A stretch of DNA of 64,000 nt from Bacteroidales bacterium (GTDB taxonomy: Bacteria > Bacteroidota > Bacteroidia > Bacteroidales > UBA932): the NCBI GenBank assembly GCA_015060405.1, contig SUYN01000003.1, positions 62,001 to 126,000 of the forward strand, in the 5' to 3' direction. Position numbers and translations under genes: made by a program. Position 1 is the first letter of the stretch; each line of letters starts with the position of its first letter. Of the stretch, positions 26,333 through 35,050 are shown piece by piece. The notes beneath the pieces were generated by a model, which was not told the DNA's origin, did not search any database, and saw only the letters and a program-made list of their open reading frames with translations.

Positions 26333-29320
26333 TTAGAATGTAATTTCAAGACCGAAGAGGTACTGCTTGGAGTTTCCGGCACGACCATAGGTGAGGTTCG
26401 AGTCGACCTCAGGGTCAATACCTGAGAACTTGGTTACAGTAAAGATGTTACGGCCTGTGAATGAAACTTTTACACCGTTGATCACCTGCTGGTTTCCGAG
26501 GAATCTTCTTGGAAGGTCGTAGGCAACCTGAAGGTTCTTAAGACGGAGGAAGTCAGCATTCTCATACATATGAGTGTCAAACTGCATTATCGCACCCTTA
26601 GACCAGTCCGGCCACTGAGCATCAGTATTCTCCGGTGTCCAGAAGTCAGCGACAGTCTTGTGCTGGTTCATACCTGAGAAGCTGTTAGGGTTGGCGTAGA
26701 AGTACATATCGTTGTTGATAAGGGTCTTTCCAAGAACGTATGCGAAGTCAGCCTGGAGTGAAAGTCCTCTCCAGCCGCCACCGATGCTGAATCCTCCATA
26801 GATCGGAGAATTGAGCTTCTTGCCTGTGTTCTGAGTAAGACCGGCCTCGTCGAAGACCTTTGTTGTCTCTTTCATTGTAGTCACGTCTACGTCCTCGCCT
26901 GGGAGATACCACATAGGCATACCGTCTGCCGGATCGATACCTGCGAAGATAGGAGCATAGAAAGACACCGGCTGACCTACTACATATGCGAAGCCATAGC
27001 CGACCATCTCCCATCTGTCGAGACCGTTGAAGAGCTCGGTGACTTTTTCGTCATTGAAGTTGAAGGTAGTGCTTGCACGGAGCCAGTAATCCTTTCCACT
27101 AAGAATGTCAACACCCAAGGTGAGGTCAATACCCTGATTGAGGAGACCGCCGACATTGTCATAAAGGCTGCTGAATCCTGTAGTGTAGTTATAAGGAACC
27201 TCCATCAGCATTGAAGAAGTCTTTCTGTTGTAGTACTCCACGTTGAAATCAACTCTGTCAGCGATACGTCCGTTGAATCCTACTGTAAGAAGGGCCTGCT
27301 GCTCCCATGTAAGTCCAGGGTTAGAAGGCTGGCCTACAACCATTGAACTTCCTTCCGCATAGTTGGTTGAAGGAGAGAGCAGGGCATAGTGCTGGTAGTC
27401 ACCGATGGATGCGTTACCCTGGGTACCGTAGCTGACCTTGAAGTTGAGGTCATTCAGCCAATAGGCATTCCTCAAGAAGTTCTCATTCTTCATCTTCCAC
27501 ATGCCGCCGACTGCCCAGAATGTAGCGTTTCTGTTGTTCGGACCGAAACGTGAACATGCGTCATTACGTACGGAAGCATCAAAGTAGTACTTGTTTGCAA
27601 ATCCGTAGTCTACACGACCGAAGAAAGAGAGGAACTTGCTGGCTGTGAACTGCTCCTCGATGTCGTATTTAGCCTGAACACCATCCTGAAGATTGATCAG
27701 ACGGTCGTCAGTAATACCTTCAGAATATGCATAGATGTAATCGTAGCGGTTTGAAACGCCTTCCTGACCTGCAAGTACTGTGAAGTGGTGGTCCTCAGCG
27801 ATGTCGAATGCATACTCAATCGTATTGGTGATGGTAGCAGCATAATCGATGGCGTTAGACCTGCTTCTTGCACCGTTGAGAGGAGCAGAAATATATGTAG
27901 GCTTCCTGTACGATGTGCCATAAGAGATAGATCCGTCAACACCGGCACGAGAAGAAATCTTGAAGTTCTTGAACGGCTCGATCACGACATTGAATGCAGC
28001 GAGGAGACCGTAGCGCTGAGTGAGGTTAGGTACATTGGACATGTAGTAGTGAGGGTTCATGAGTCCGTTAGGGAATTTAGTCTCATAGTACTCACCTGTC
28101 TCGGGATTGATTACCGGATAAAGAGGGTTGTTAAGGAAAGAAAGACCTCCTGAAGTGTAGTTCGATACGCTTGACGCACCACCCCAGTTACCGTTGGTCT
28201 GCCTTGCATCATATGAAAGGCTGAGGTTGGCACCGACTTTCAACCATTCCTTCGGATGACCCTGAACGTTTGAACGTACGGTGTAACGGTCAAAGTAGTT
28301 TCCGATTGTCGTACCTCTCTGATGGAACTGAGATGCACCGATCATGTAAGCCACCTTGTTTCCACCGCCCTCTACAGTAACGTCATTCTGGAACTGAGGG
28401 TTGTTGAACTGCTGGAGTACGTTATACCATTTTGTGTCGGCATCAAATCCGTTGTCAGTATAGGTCGCTTTGATCTGTGCAGGAGTCATAAGACCAGCTC
28501 TTACCCAGAATTCCTTGAGCTCAGGACCCGAGAACATGTTCTCATAAAGAGTCATGTCGGCAAGAGTCGAGACACCGGCCTGGCTTCTTACGGTTACAGA
28601 AGCCTTTGCATCATAAGAACCGGATTTTGTGGTCACGAACACAACTCCGTTGGCAGCACGTGAACCATAGATGGATGTTGCTGAAGCATCCTTGAGGATA
28701 GAGATGCTGGCAATGTCATTCGGGTTCATCGCCATGATTGCACGGCTTGAAGACTGGATACCGTCAATAATGAACAGAGGAGTAGAGCTTGAACCGAGAG
28801 AACCTGTTCCGTGCAGAGTCATGGAAACGTTGTTCTCACCGGCGATACCTCCGGTTGTCATTACGGCAAGACCCGCAACCTGGCCCTGAAGCTGATCCAG
28901 AGGCGATGCGGAAGGAGCTGTAGCAAGCGCTTCAGACTGAACGGTAGTTACAGAGCCCACCATTGTTCCGACCTTTCTTGCAGAACCATAACCGACAGCA
29001 ACCGCACTCTCCAGAGTCTCTGTGTCGACCTTGAGGTCGCAATTTACAACTGCCATGCCGTTTACAGGAACTTCGGCATTCTGGTATCCGATTGATGAGA
29101 ATACGAGAATTCCATCCTTTGGAACCATAGAAAGCGAGTACTGACCGTTCACATCCGTGCTGACACCATTCATAGTACCTTTTACATGAACGGCAGCGAA
29201 AGGAACCGGCTCGCCTGTAGTGGCATCGGTCACATTACCCGACACTGTCAGACTCTGGGCATAAGCCACAGAAGCGACAAGCATCGCTAACGCTGTGAAA
29301 AATAGTTTCATTTTTCTCAT
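26333..29320 (-). CDS. SusC/RagA-family TonB-dependent transporter, left operon
   Basis: A 995-residue SusC-like transporter. Signal peptide to about residue 21 (SVAYAQ), carboxypeptidase-like regulatory domain (GNVTDATTGEPVPFAAVHV, residues 26-105), plug domain (LQGQVAGLAVMT, STPLFIIDGIQ, ILKDASATSIYGSRAANGVVFVTTKSG), then a 22-strand barrel ending in GLEITF. It drives TonB-dependent import across the outer membrane with the SusD lid encoded next. The first 12 codons lie in the inverted repeat shared with the right susC. In the orientation sequenced, the invertible promoter lies about 110 bp upstream and points into it, so this operon is predicted to be ON. Confidence 0.96.
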   Translation of the reverse strand: MRKMKLFFTALAMLVASVAYAQSLTVSGNVTDATTGEPVPFAAVHVKGTMNGVSTDVNGQYSLSMVPKDGILVFSSIGYQNAEVPVNGMAVVNCDLKVDTETLESAVAVGYGSARKVGTMVGSVTTVQSEALATAPSASPLDQLQGQVAGLAVMTTGGIAGENNVSMTLHGTGSLGSSSTPLFIIDGIQSSSRAIMAMNPNDIASISILKDASATSIYGSRAANGVVFVTTKSGSYDAKASVTVRSQAGVSTLADMTLYENMFSGPELKEFWVRAGLMTPAQIKATYTDNGFDADTKWYNVLQQFNNPQFQNDVTVEGGGNKVAYMIGASQFHQRGTTIGNYFDRYTVRSNVQGHPKEWLKVGANLSLSYDARQTNGNWGGASSVSNYTSGGLSFLNNPLYPVINPETGEYYETKFPNGLMNPHYYMSNVPNLTQRYGLLAAFNVVIEPFKNFKISSRAGVDGSISYGTSYRKPTYISAPLNGARSRSNAIDYAATITNTIEYAFDIAEDHHFTVLAGQEGVSNRYDYIYAYSEGITDDRLINLQDGVQAKYDIEEQFTASKFLSFFGRVDYGFANKYYFDASVRNDACSRFGPNNRNATFWAVGGMWKMKNENFLRNAYWLNDLNFKVSYGTQGNASIGDYQHYALLSPSTNYAEGSSMVVGQPSNPGLTWEQQALLTVGFNGRIADRVDFNVEYYNRKTSSMLMEVPYNYTTGFSSLYDNVGGLLNQGIDLTLGVDILSGKDYWLRASTTFNFNDEKVTELFNGLDRWEMVGYGFAYVVGQPVSFYAPIFAGIDPADGMPMWYLPGEDVDVTTMKETTKVFDEAGLTQNTGKKLNSPIYGGFSIGGGWRGLSLQADFAYVLGKTLINNDMYFYANPNSFSGMNQHKTVADFWTPENTDAQWPDWSKGAIMQFDTHMYENADFLRLKNLQVAYDLPRRFLGNQQVINGVKVSFTGRNIFTVTKFSGIDPEVDSNLTYGRAGNSKQYLFGLEITF

Positions 29321-29412
29321 AGCTGTTACTTTTAGTTGTTAAACATAAATATTGATTTGATTATTTTCCGTACAGTATACACTACACTAACTGCACATAT
29401 TAACGAGCGTTT
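29285..29412 (-). repeat. Left arm of 128/127-bp inverted repeat bounding the invertible segment
   Basis: The reverse complement matches 30250-30376 with one substitution and one single-base insertion by my alignment. It covers the first 12 codons of the left susC, its leader, and most of the crossover site. Confidence 0.92.
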
Positions 29413-29421
29413 TTGCAAACA
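29392..29421. other. Left serine-recombinase crossover site
   Basis: Two 14-bp half-sites around the central dinucleotide AG (29406-29407). The outer half TGCACATATTAACG is close to the right site's halves; the inner half is diverged and agrees mainly in AACG next to the centre. Read on the minus strand the centre is CT, as at the right site. Confidence 0.7.
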
Positions 29422-29431
29422 ACTCGAAATG

Positions 29432-29463
29432 CAAATATAATATTTTTTTCATTTCAAATCAAA
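29432..29463 (-). promoter_or_regulatory. Invertible promoter, presently facing the left operon
   Basis: On the minus strand TTTG (29463-29460), a 20-bp spacer, then TATATTTG (29439-29432), a full match to the Bacteroidota -33/-7 consensus. Transcription would begin near 29425, close to the crossover site, and run into the left susC. The opposite edge of the segment (30204-30254) has no such pair facing right. The rest of 29440-29603 is AT-rich with no ORF. Confidence 0.8.
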
Positions 29464-29603
29464 ATTTAAAAGTCTTTCATCAAAAATTATCACCCAATCA
29501 TAAAGGTATTCAACTTCAATAATTTAAGTATAGCCCCATAAAAAGACAAGAATGGTAAGCGTGGCGGCCAAGAATAATTACAGATAGAAACTTTATTCGT
29601 GAC

Positions 29604-30203
29604 TTATGATTTAATATCGTCAAGATATTTTTTCAATGTGTTACGATGTATTCCATAAGCTCTGGCTATGGAAGAAAGGGAGACACCGTCATCTTTCATA
29701 GCCTTTATCCGCTCATAATCCTTATAAAATGTAACTTTCTTTTTCGAACTTCCGGGCGGACGTCCCAGTCTTACGCCCTCTATCCTCTTTACTGCCAATG
29801 CCTCCTTTGTCCGTTGAGAGATGAGGTTTCTTTCAATTTCGGCAGCCAGAGCAAAGGCGAAGGCAATTATCTTGGAATTGATGCTGTCTGTAAGATCAAA
29901 ATGATCCTTAATGGAATGTATGGATATCCCTTTGGATGAACATGCGTTAAGAATCCCCATGATCATCAACATGTTACGCCCAAGGCGAGACAGTTCCGTA
30001 CAAATCAGGACATCACCTTTCCCCATGCGTCCAAGCAGGGCGCCAAGCTCCCGCTTTTCCACTGCGACAGTGCCTGAGACGGTTTCGCTGATCCATTCAC
30101 CGATGCTTATACCCCTGCTTCTGCAGTAGGTTTCAATTTCATATCGCTGGCTCGCATAGTTCTGTATTTCTGTGCTGACCCTGATGTATGCATATACTGT
30201 CAT
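29604..30203 (-). CDS. Serine recombinase (resolvase/invertase family)
   Basis: A 199-residue serine recombinase. The N-terminal catalytic domain starts MTVYAYIRVST, with nucleophile Ser10, and holds CTELSRLGRNM and the long E helix FAFALAAEIERNLISQRTKEAL. The C-terminus (GRPPGSSKKK, then SLSSIARAYGIHRNTLKKYL) is the Hin-like helix-turn-helix. Size fits DNA invertases of the Hin/Pin type, the class to which the B. fragilis Mpi recombinase belongs. The gene lies inside the inverted repeats and is not accompanied by transposase or phage genes, so it most likely flips its own segment. Its transcription runs toward whichever operon faces the promoter. Its own promoter is not clear. Confidence 0.93.
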   Translation of the reverse strand: MTVYAYIRVSTEIQNYASQRYEIETYCRSRGISIGEWISETVSGTVAVEKRELGALLGRMGKGDVLICTELSRLGRNMLMIMGILNACSSKGISIHSIKDHFDLTDSINSKIIAFAFALAAEIERNLISQRTKEALAVKRIEGVRLGRPPGSSKKKVTFYKDYERIKAMKDDGVSLSSIARAYGIHRNTLKKYLDDIKS

Positions 30204-30240
30204 ATTGTAATATACCTGATGATTTGACGATTATTGACAC

Positions 30241-30270
30241 TGCACATATAAACGCTCGTTTATATGTGCA
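30241..30270. other. Right serine-recombinase crossover site (perfect 30-bp dyad)
   Basis: TGCACATATAAACG (30241-30254), centre CT (30255-30256), then the exact mirror CGTTTATATGTGCA (30257-30270). Two 14-bp half-sites with a 2-bp non-palindromic centre are the classic form of a serine-invertase site. Confidence 0.85.
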
Positions 30271-30376
30271 GTTAGTGTAGTGTATACTGTACGAAAATAA
30301 TCAAATCAATATTTATGTTTAACAACTAAAAGTAACAGCTATGAGAAAAATGAAACTATTTTTCACAGCGTTAGCG
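30250..30376 (+). repeat. Right arm of the inverted repeat bounding the invertible segment
   Basis: The mirror of 29285-29412. It covers the inner edge of the crossover site, the leader, and the first 12 codons of the right susC. The identity stops abruptly after codon 12 in both genes. Confidence 0.92.
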
Positions 30377-33300
30377 GCACTGATGACTTCTGTGGCCTTT
30401 GCCCAGAATATCACAGTGACCGGAACAGTCACTGACGCCACTACAGGTGAGCCGGTGCCTTTCGCAGCAGTTCACGTGGACGGCACCATGACAGGTACAA
30501 ATACTGATGCAGATGGTTTGTACACTCTCCAGGTTCCGGCTGATGGCCTTCTTGTGTTCTCTTCTATCGGATATGAGGATGCACAGGTGAATGTGGCAGG
30601 AAAGACCCGCATCAACGTCATTCTGAATCCGAATGCAGAGGCGCTCGACGAGACTATCGTTGTCGCTTACGGCGTTCAGAAGAAGTCTTCTTTTGCAGGT
30701 TCTGCCACTCAGCTCAGCGGAAAGAAGCTCGAGACAATGCAGACTTCAAACATCTCGAAGTCACTCGAGGGCGCGGTCGCTGGTCTCCAGACTTCAAGTT
30801 CATCAGGAACTCCGGGTTCAGGATCAAGCATGATCATCCGTGGTTTCGGTTCGATCTCTGCATCCCAGTCTCCGCTCATCGTGCTTGATGGTGTTCCTTA
30901 CGAGGGCTCGCTCAACTCTATCCCGGCTCAGGACATCGAGTCTCTTACTGTCCTCAAGGATGCAGCGGCTAACTCAATGTACGGTGCACGTGGTTCAAAC
31001 GGAGTCATCATGGTTACAACCAAGAGCGGTAAGGCTGGTAAGGTTCAGATCACTTTCGATGCAAAGGCAGGTATCAACTCAAGAGGTGTCCAGCCTTATG
31101 ACGTCATCACAAATCCTGGTGACTATTATGAAATGACATGGGAGTCCCTCAGAAATGCGGTATACTATCCAGGTACAATGTCACTTGCTCAGGCTAACCT
31201 CCATGCTTCTTCGGGAATCATCAACCAGTATGGCCTCTACAACATCTATAAGGGTGTAGGTAACACAGAACTCATCGATCCTGCAACAGGAAAGCTCAAT
31301 CCAAATGCATCAGAGCTCAAGTGGAATGACAGATGGATGACAGACGTATTCAAGCCAGGCGTACGCCAGGAGTACAATGTGACTGCATCAGGCGGTTCTG
31401 ACGCTACCAGAGCTTATATGTCGGTTTCATACCTCAACGACAACGGTTATGTGGAGAATTCAGGCTTCAAGCGTCTTTCTGTAAGAGGTAAGATCGACCA
31501 GTCTATCGGAAAGAAGATCGCTGCAGGTCTCAGCTTCGCATACTCGAATACAGACCAGCAGGTTTATAACGACTCTGAGAGAAACAACTTCTCTAACCTC
31601 TTCTGGATCAGCCAGTCTATGCCTTGTATCTATCCTATCTATCTCTATGACAGAGAGACAGGCGAGCGCCAGTACGGCAAACAGGGTGAGGACCTCTATG
31701 ACTGGGGTGAGGATGGCCGTCCGGCAGCAGCATCGACAAATGCATATGGCCAGCTCATGACATCTGACAAGAGCGACATCTCAGACAACATCTCTACAAG
31801 AGGATATGTGAGCGTTGACATTCTCAAGGACCTCAAGGCATCGGTAAACGTGTCATACGACGTGTTCAACGGCAAGTATGACTACTATACTACTCCAGTG
31901 GGTGGTGACGCCCTCATAGTAGGCGGACGTGGCCAGCAGCAGGTAAACAGGACAACAGCCCTCAACGCCAACCAGCTCATCACTTACACTCCGACATGGG
32001 GTGACCATTCTCTCAACGTCCTCCTCGGACATGAGACCAAGTCCGACAACAGCTACGTTCTTTCGGGTGAGATGACCAAGTTCTTCCTCTTGAACGTTAC
32101 TGACTTCTCAAATGCAGCAGTTTACCAGAATCTTACATCATACTCTTCAGAGTACTTCCTCGAGGGTGTGTTCGCAAGAGCAGAGTACAACTATGCAAAC
32201 AAGTACTACGGTACAGCTTCATATCGTCGCGACGGTTCATCAAGATTCCATCCTGACCGCAGGTGGGGTTCATTCTGGTCAATCGGTGGATCATGGAACA
32301 TGAAGAATGAGGCATTCCTCGCCGACTTCCCTCAGATCGACATCCTCAAGCTCAAGGCCAGCTACGGTACACAGGGTAACGATAACATCGGTTACACCAA
32401 GGTATATGAGGACATCTACTCTCTCAGCAGAACAGCTGAAGGCGAACACTCTATCACATATGCATTCCGCGCAGCCCCTGAGGTTACATGGGAGAAGTCA
32501 AACAACTTCAACATCGGTCTCGAAGGTAAGTTCTTCAACAGATTCGGCCTCAATGTCGAGTACTTCATCAAGGAGACAAAGGATATGATCTATGCACGTC
32601 CTCTCGCTCCATCAATGGGTCAGCCTAACAGCCAGCTCGTGAACGACATCGACATGAAGAACACAGGTGTCGAGTTCGAGATCACTGCAGACCTCATCAA
32701 GACTCACAACCTTTACTGGAACATCGCTTTCAACGGTACACACTACAAGAACATCATCACACGTCTTCCATCTGACTACCCTGATGAAGGAAAGCAGGTC
32801 GGCAGCTATTGGAGAGAAGTGGGCGGATCACTCTATAACTACTACCTCTATGAGTGGGCAGGTGTAGATCCTACCAACGGTCTTCCACAGTACAGCAGCT
32901 ACTATAACCTCGAACTTGATGAGAACGGCGAGGAGGTGAAGGTTCTTGATTCAGAAGGTGAATTCGTGGATCTCGTGAACTCGACTTCTTCAGGTGAGGC
33001 TACACAGATCAAGACAGGCAAGACTCCTATTCCTGACCTTTATGGTGGATTCAGCACTTATCTCTCATTCTACGGATTTGACCTCAGTGCAGCATTCGCA
33101 TACCAGATCGGCGGTTGGACACTTGACTCAAACTACCAGACTCTTATGACAGCCGGTGACCTTGGTTCAAACTGGCACAAGGACATCTTCAACCGTTGGA
33201 CTCCGCAGAACACTGACACAGATGTTCCACGCGTTCAGAACGGTTTCCAGGATGCAAACCAGACTTCAACAAGATTCCTCATCAATTCTTCTTACTTCAG

Positions 33301-33511
33301 TGTAAGAAATGTGACTTTGGGATACACACTTCCTAAGCACATTACTGACCGCATGGGAATGGAGAGACTCAGAGTATATCTGACAGGTGACAACCTTTGG
33401 TATACATCCAAGAGAAAGGGACTCGAGGTACGTAACTCATTCACAGGAGGGACAGGCTTCGTATACTCAGCTCTCAGAACTGTATCGGCAGGAGTCCAGC
33501 TTACATTTTAA
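30341..33511 (+). CDS. SusC/RagA-family TonB-dependent transporter, right operon
   Basis: A 1056-residue SusC-like transporter, signal peptide ending SVAFAQ, regulatory domain GTVTDATTGEPVPFAAVHV, plug with LEGAVAGLQTSSSSGTPGSG, SPLIVLDGVPYEG and LKDAAANSMYGARGSNGVIMVTTKSG, and a barrel ending AGVQLTF. It is a paralogue of the left SusC but clearly diverged after the shared leader, mostly in the barrel, so a different cargo is likely. No promoter facing it is visible between 30204 and 30340, so the operon is predicted OFF in the sequenced orientation. susD follows after 18 bp. Confidence 0.96.
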   Translation: MRKMKLFFTALAALMTSVAFAQNITVTGTVTDATTGEPVPFAAVHVDGTMTGTNTDADGLYTLQVPADGLLVFSSIGYEDAQVNVAGKTRINVILNPNAEALDETIVVAYGVQKKSSFAGSATQLSGKKLETMQTSNISKSLEGAVAGLQTSSSSGTPGSGSSMIIRGFGSISASQSPLIVLDGVPYEGSLNSIPAQDIESLTVLKDAAANSMYGARGSNGVIMVTTKSGKAGKVQITFDAKAGINSRGVQPYDVITNPGDYYEMTWESLRNAVYYPGTMSLAQANLHASSGIINQYGLYNIYKGVGNTELIDPATGKLNPNASELKWNDRWMTDVFKPGVRQEYNVTASGGSDATRAYMSVSYLNDNGYVENSGFKRLSVRGKIDQSIGKKIAAGLSFAYSNTDQQVYNDSERNNFSNLFWISQSMPCIYPIYLYDRETGERQYGKQGEDLYDWGEDGRPAAASTNAYGQLMTSDKSDISDNISTRGYVSVDILKDLKASVNVSYDVFNGKYDYYTTPVGGDALIVGGRGQQQVNRTTALNANQLITYTPTWGDHSLNVLLGHETKSDNSYVLSGEMTKFFLLNVTDFSNAAVYQNLTSYSSEYFLEGVFARAEYNYANKYYGTASYRRDGSSRFHPDRRWGSFWSIGGSWNMKNEAFLADFPQIDILKLKASYGTQGNDNIGYTKVYEDIYSLSRTAEGEHSITYAFRAAPEVTWEKSNNFNIGLEGKFFNRFGLNVEYFIKETKDMIYARPLAPSMGQPNSQLVNDIDMKNTGVEFEITADLIKTHNLYWNIAFNGTHYKNIITRLPSDYPDEGKQVGSYWREVGGSLYNYYLYEWAGVDPTNGLPQYSSYYNLELDENGEEVKVLDSEGEFVDLVNSTSSGEATQIKTGKTPIPDLYGGFSTYLSFYGFDLSAAFAYQIGGWTLDSNYQTLMTAGDLGSNWHKDIFNRWTPQNTDTDVPRVQNGFQDANQTSTRFLINSSYFSVRNVTLGYTLPKHITDRMGMERLRVYLTGDNLWYTSKRKGLEVRNSFTGGTGFVYSALRTVSAGVQLTF

Positions 33512-33529
33512 ATAATAGGAGATAGATTT

Positions 33530-35035
33530 ATGAAAAAGATATTATACATCGCGGCATTTGCCTTGATTGCAGCTGTTTCTTGCGAGAAGAGCTTTGACGT
33601 GGATAACACGGGAAATGTCTATGGTCCGCAGATAGCAGAGAAGGTGGAGCAGGATCCGTCCGTTCTTTCTTCTTATGTCGGTGGTCTCTACTCTTGGCTG
33701 ACAACCTACGGAATGGCTTATGATGGCCATGATGACTACGGTCTTCTCAGTGTAATGATGAACCTCGAGTATATGGGTAACGACATCGCCATGAACGGAA
33801 CTCAGAACTGGGGTCTCTATGACTATAACCATGATTATGGACAGGAACAGTACATCCGCAGTTTCCAGAACTGGACATGCTTCTATACATTGATCAACAA
33901 TGCAAACGCGATCATCAACTTCTTCCCTGCTGATTCAGATCCTACAGATGTGAATTCAAGAGGATTCCTCGGCCAGGCTTATGCGTTGAGAGCCTTTGCA
34001 TACACCAACCTTATCTACATCTTCCAGGATCCTGTTGATGAGAACGGAGACCTCAGGACAGATGCGCCTACAGTTCCTATCGTGTTCGCTACTCGTGACG
34101 GCGTAGATTCAGAGACAGTGACTGCAAGCCAGGGACGTAATCCTATGTCAACAGTGATGGCTCACATCGAGGAGAACCTCGCAAAGGCTCTTCCACTCCT
34201 CGAGGGTTATGTGAGACCTAACAAGAACGAGGTTGACTACTCGGTTGCTCAGGGTATCGCTGCAAGATACTATCTCCTTACTCAGCAGTGGGAGAAGGCA
34301 GCTGAGGCTGCTGCTGAGGCTATGAACGGCTACACCCTCATGGACAAGACCAGGCTCTATTCAGGATTCATGGAGATTGAGGACGGTGAGGTAATGTGGG
34401 GATTCAACCACTCTACTGAGACTCAGACAGCATATGCTTCATTCTTCTCACACATGAGTAACGAGAGCGAAGGTTACACCGGAATCGGTCAGATGATCAA
34501 GTGTATCGACGCCAAGCTTTACAGCCAGATTCCTGAGACTGACTTCAGAAAGGGTCTCTTCAATACAGAAGCTGGCGATCCTTCAGCAGCACAGCCAGGC
34601 GGACAGTATCCTTACGCATCAAGAAAGTTCGGTTTTGCTGACCAGTGGCTTCAGGACTACATCTACATGAGAGCTGCCGAGATGATCCTTATCAAGGCTG
34701 AGGCTGAAGCAAGATTGGGCAACAACGGACCAGCTGCAACTACTCTTAAGGTGCTGATGGCTCAGCGTGACCCAGGTTTCGGTAAGGGTTCTGTAACAGT
34801 TGAAGATGTTCTCCTTCAGAGAAGAATCGAGCTTTGGGGAGAAGGATTCCACTATTTTGACCTCAGAAGAAACGGTCTCGGAACAGTGAGAAATTACGAG
34901 GGCAGCAACCACCCAGAGTGGGCTCGCAAGGACTTCGCTCCTCATGCCCTTTCATTCAGATTCCAGATTCCTCTCCGTGAGATCCAGGAAAATACTGAGA
35001 TCAACGAGGAAGACCAGAACGAGTGGACACTTTAA
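33530..35035 (+). CDS. SusD/RagB-family outer-membrane lipoprotein, right operon
   Basis: A 501-residue SusD-like protein; signal MKKILYIAAFALIAAVSC. Family features are FYTLINNANAIINFFPAD, LGQAYALRAFAYTNLIYIFQDP, DYIYMRAAEMILIKAEAEARLG and LQRRIELWGEGFHYFDLRRNG, with RFQIPLREIQENTEI at the C-terminus. It is the surface lid and binding partner of the right SusC. It lies between susC and the 290-residue lipoprotein gene, with short gaps typical of a single transcript. Its sequence is only distantly like the left SusD. Confidence 0.95.
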   Translation: MKKILYIAAFALIAAVSCEKSFDVDNTGNVYGPQIAEKVEQDPSVLSSYVGGLYSWLTTYGMAYDGHDDYGLLSVMMNLEYMGNDIAMNGTQNWGLYDYNHDYGQEQYIRSFQNWTCFYTLINNANAIINFFPADSDPTDVNSRGFLGQAYALRAFAYTNLIYIFQDPVDENGDLRTDAPTVPIVFATRDGVDSETVTASQGRNPMSTVMAHIEENLAKALPLLEGYVRPNKNEVDYSVAQGIAARYYLLTQQWEKAAEAAAEAMNGYTLMDKTRLYSGFMEIEDGEVMWGFNHSTETQTAYASFFSHMSNESEGYTGIGQMIKCIDAKLYSQIPETDFRKGLFNTEAGDPSAAQPGGQYPYASRKFGFADQWLQDYIYMRAAEMILIKAEAEARLGNNGPAATTLKVLMAQRDPGFGKGSVTVEDVLLQRRIELWGEGFHYFDLRRNGLGTVRNYEGSNHPEWARKDFAPHALSFRFQIPLREIQENTEINEEDQNEWTL

Positions 35036-35050
35036 TTAAGGAGAATTATT

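Larger units (their letters stand above)
29407..30255. mobile_element. Invertible DNA segment (promoter plus recombinase gene)
   Basis: About 850 bp between the two proposed crossover points. It carries the recombinase gene (29604-30203) and one outward promoter near its left edge (29432-29463). The sites are in inverted orientation with the same non-palindromic centre, so recombination would invert the segment. It is not a transposon: no transposase is present. Confidence 0.8.

Noticed and set aside
29604..30203. Recombinase as part of a transposon or prophage (resolvase)
   Set aside because: No transposase, terminal repeats of transposon type or phage genes nearby; the flanking dyad sites and promoter fit an invertible switch.
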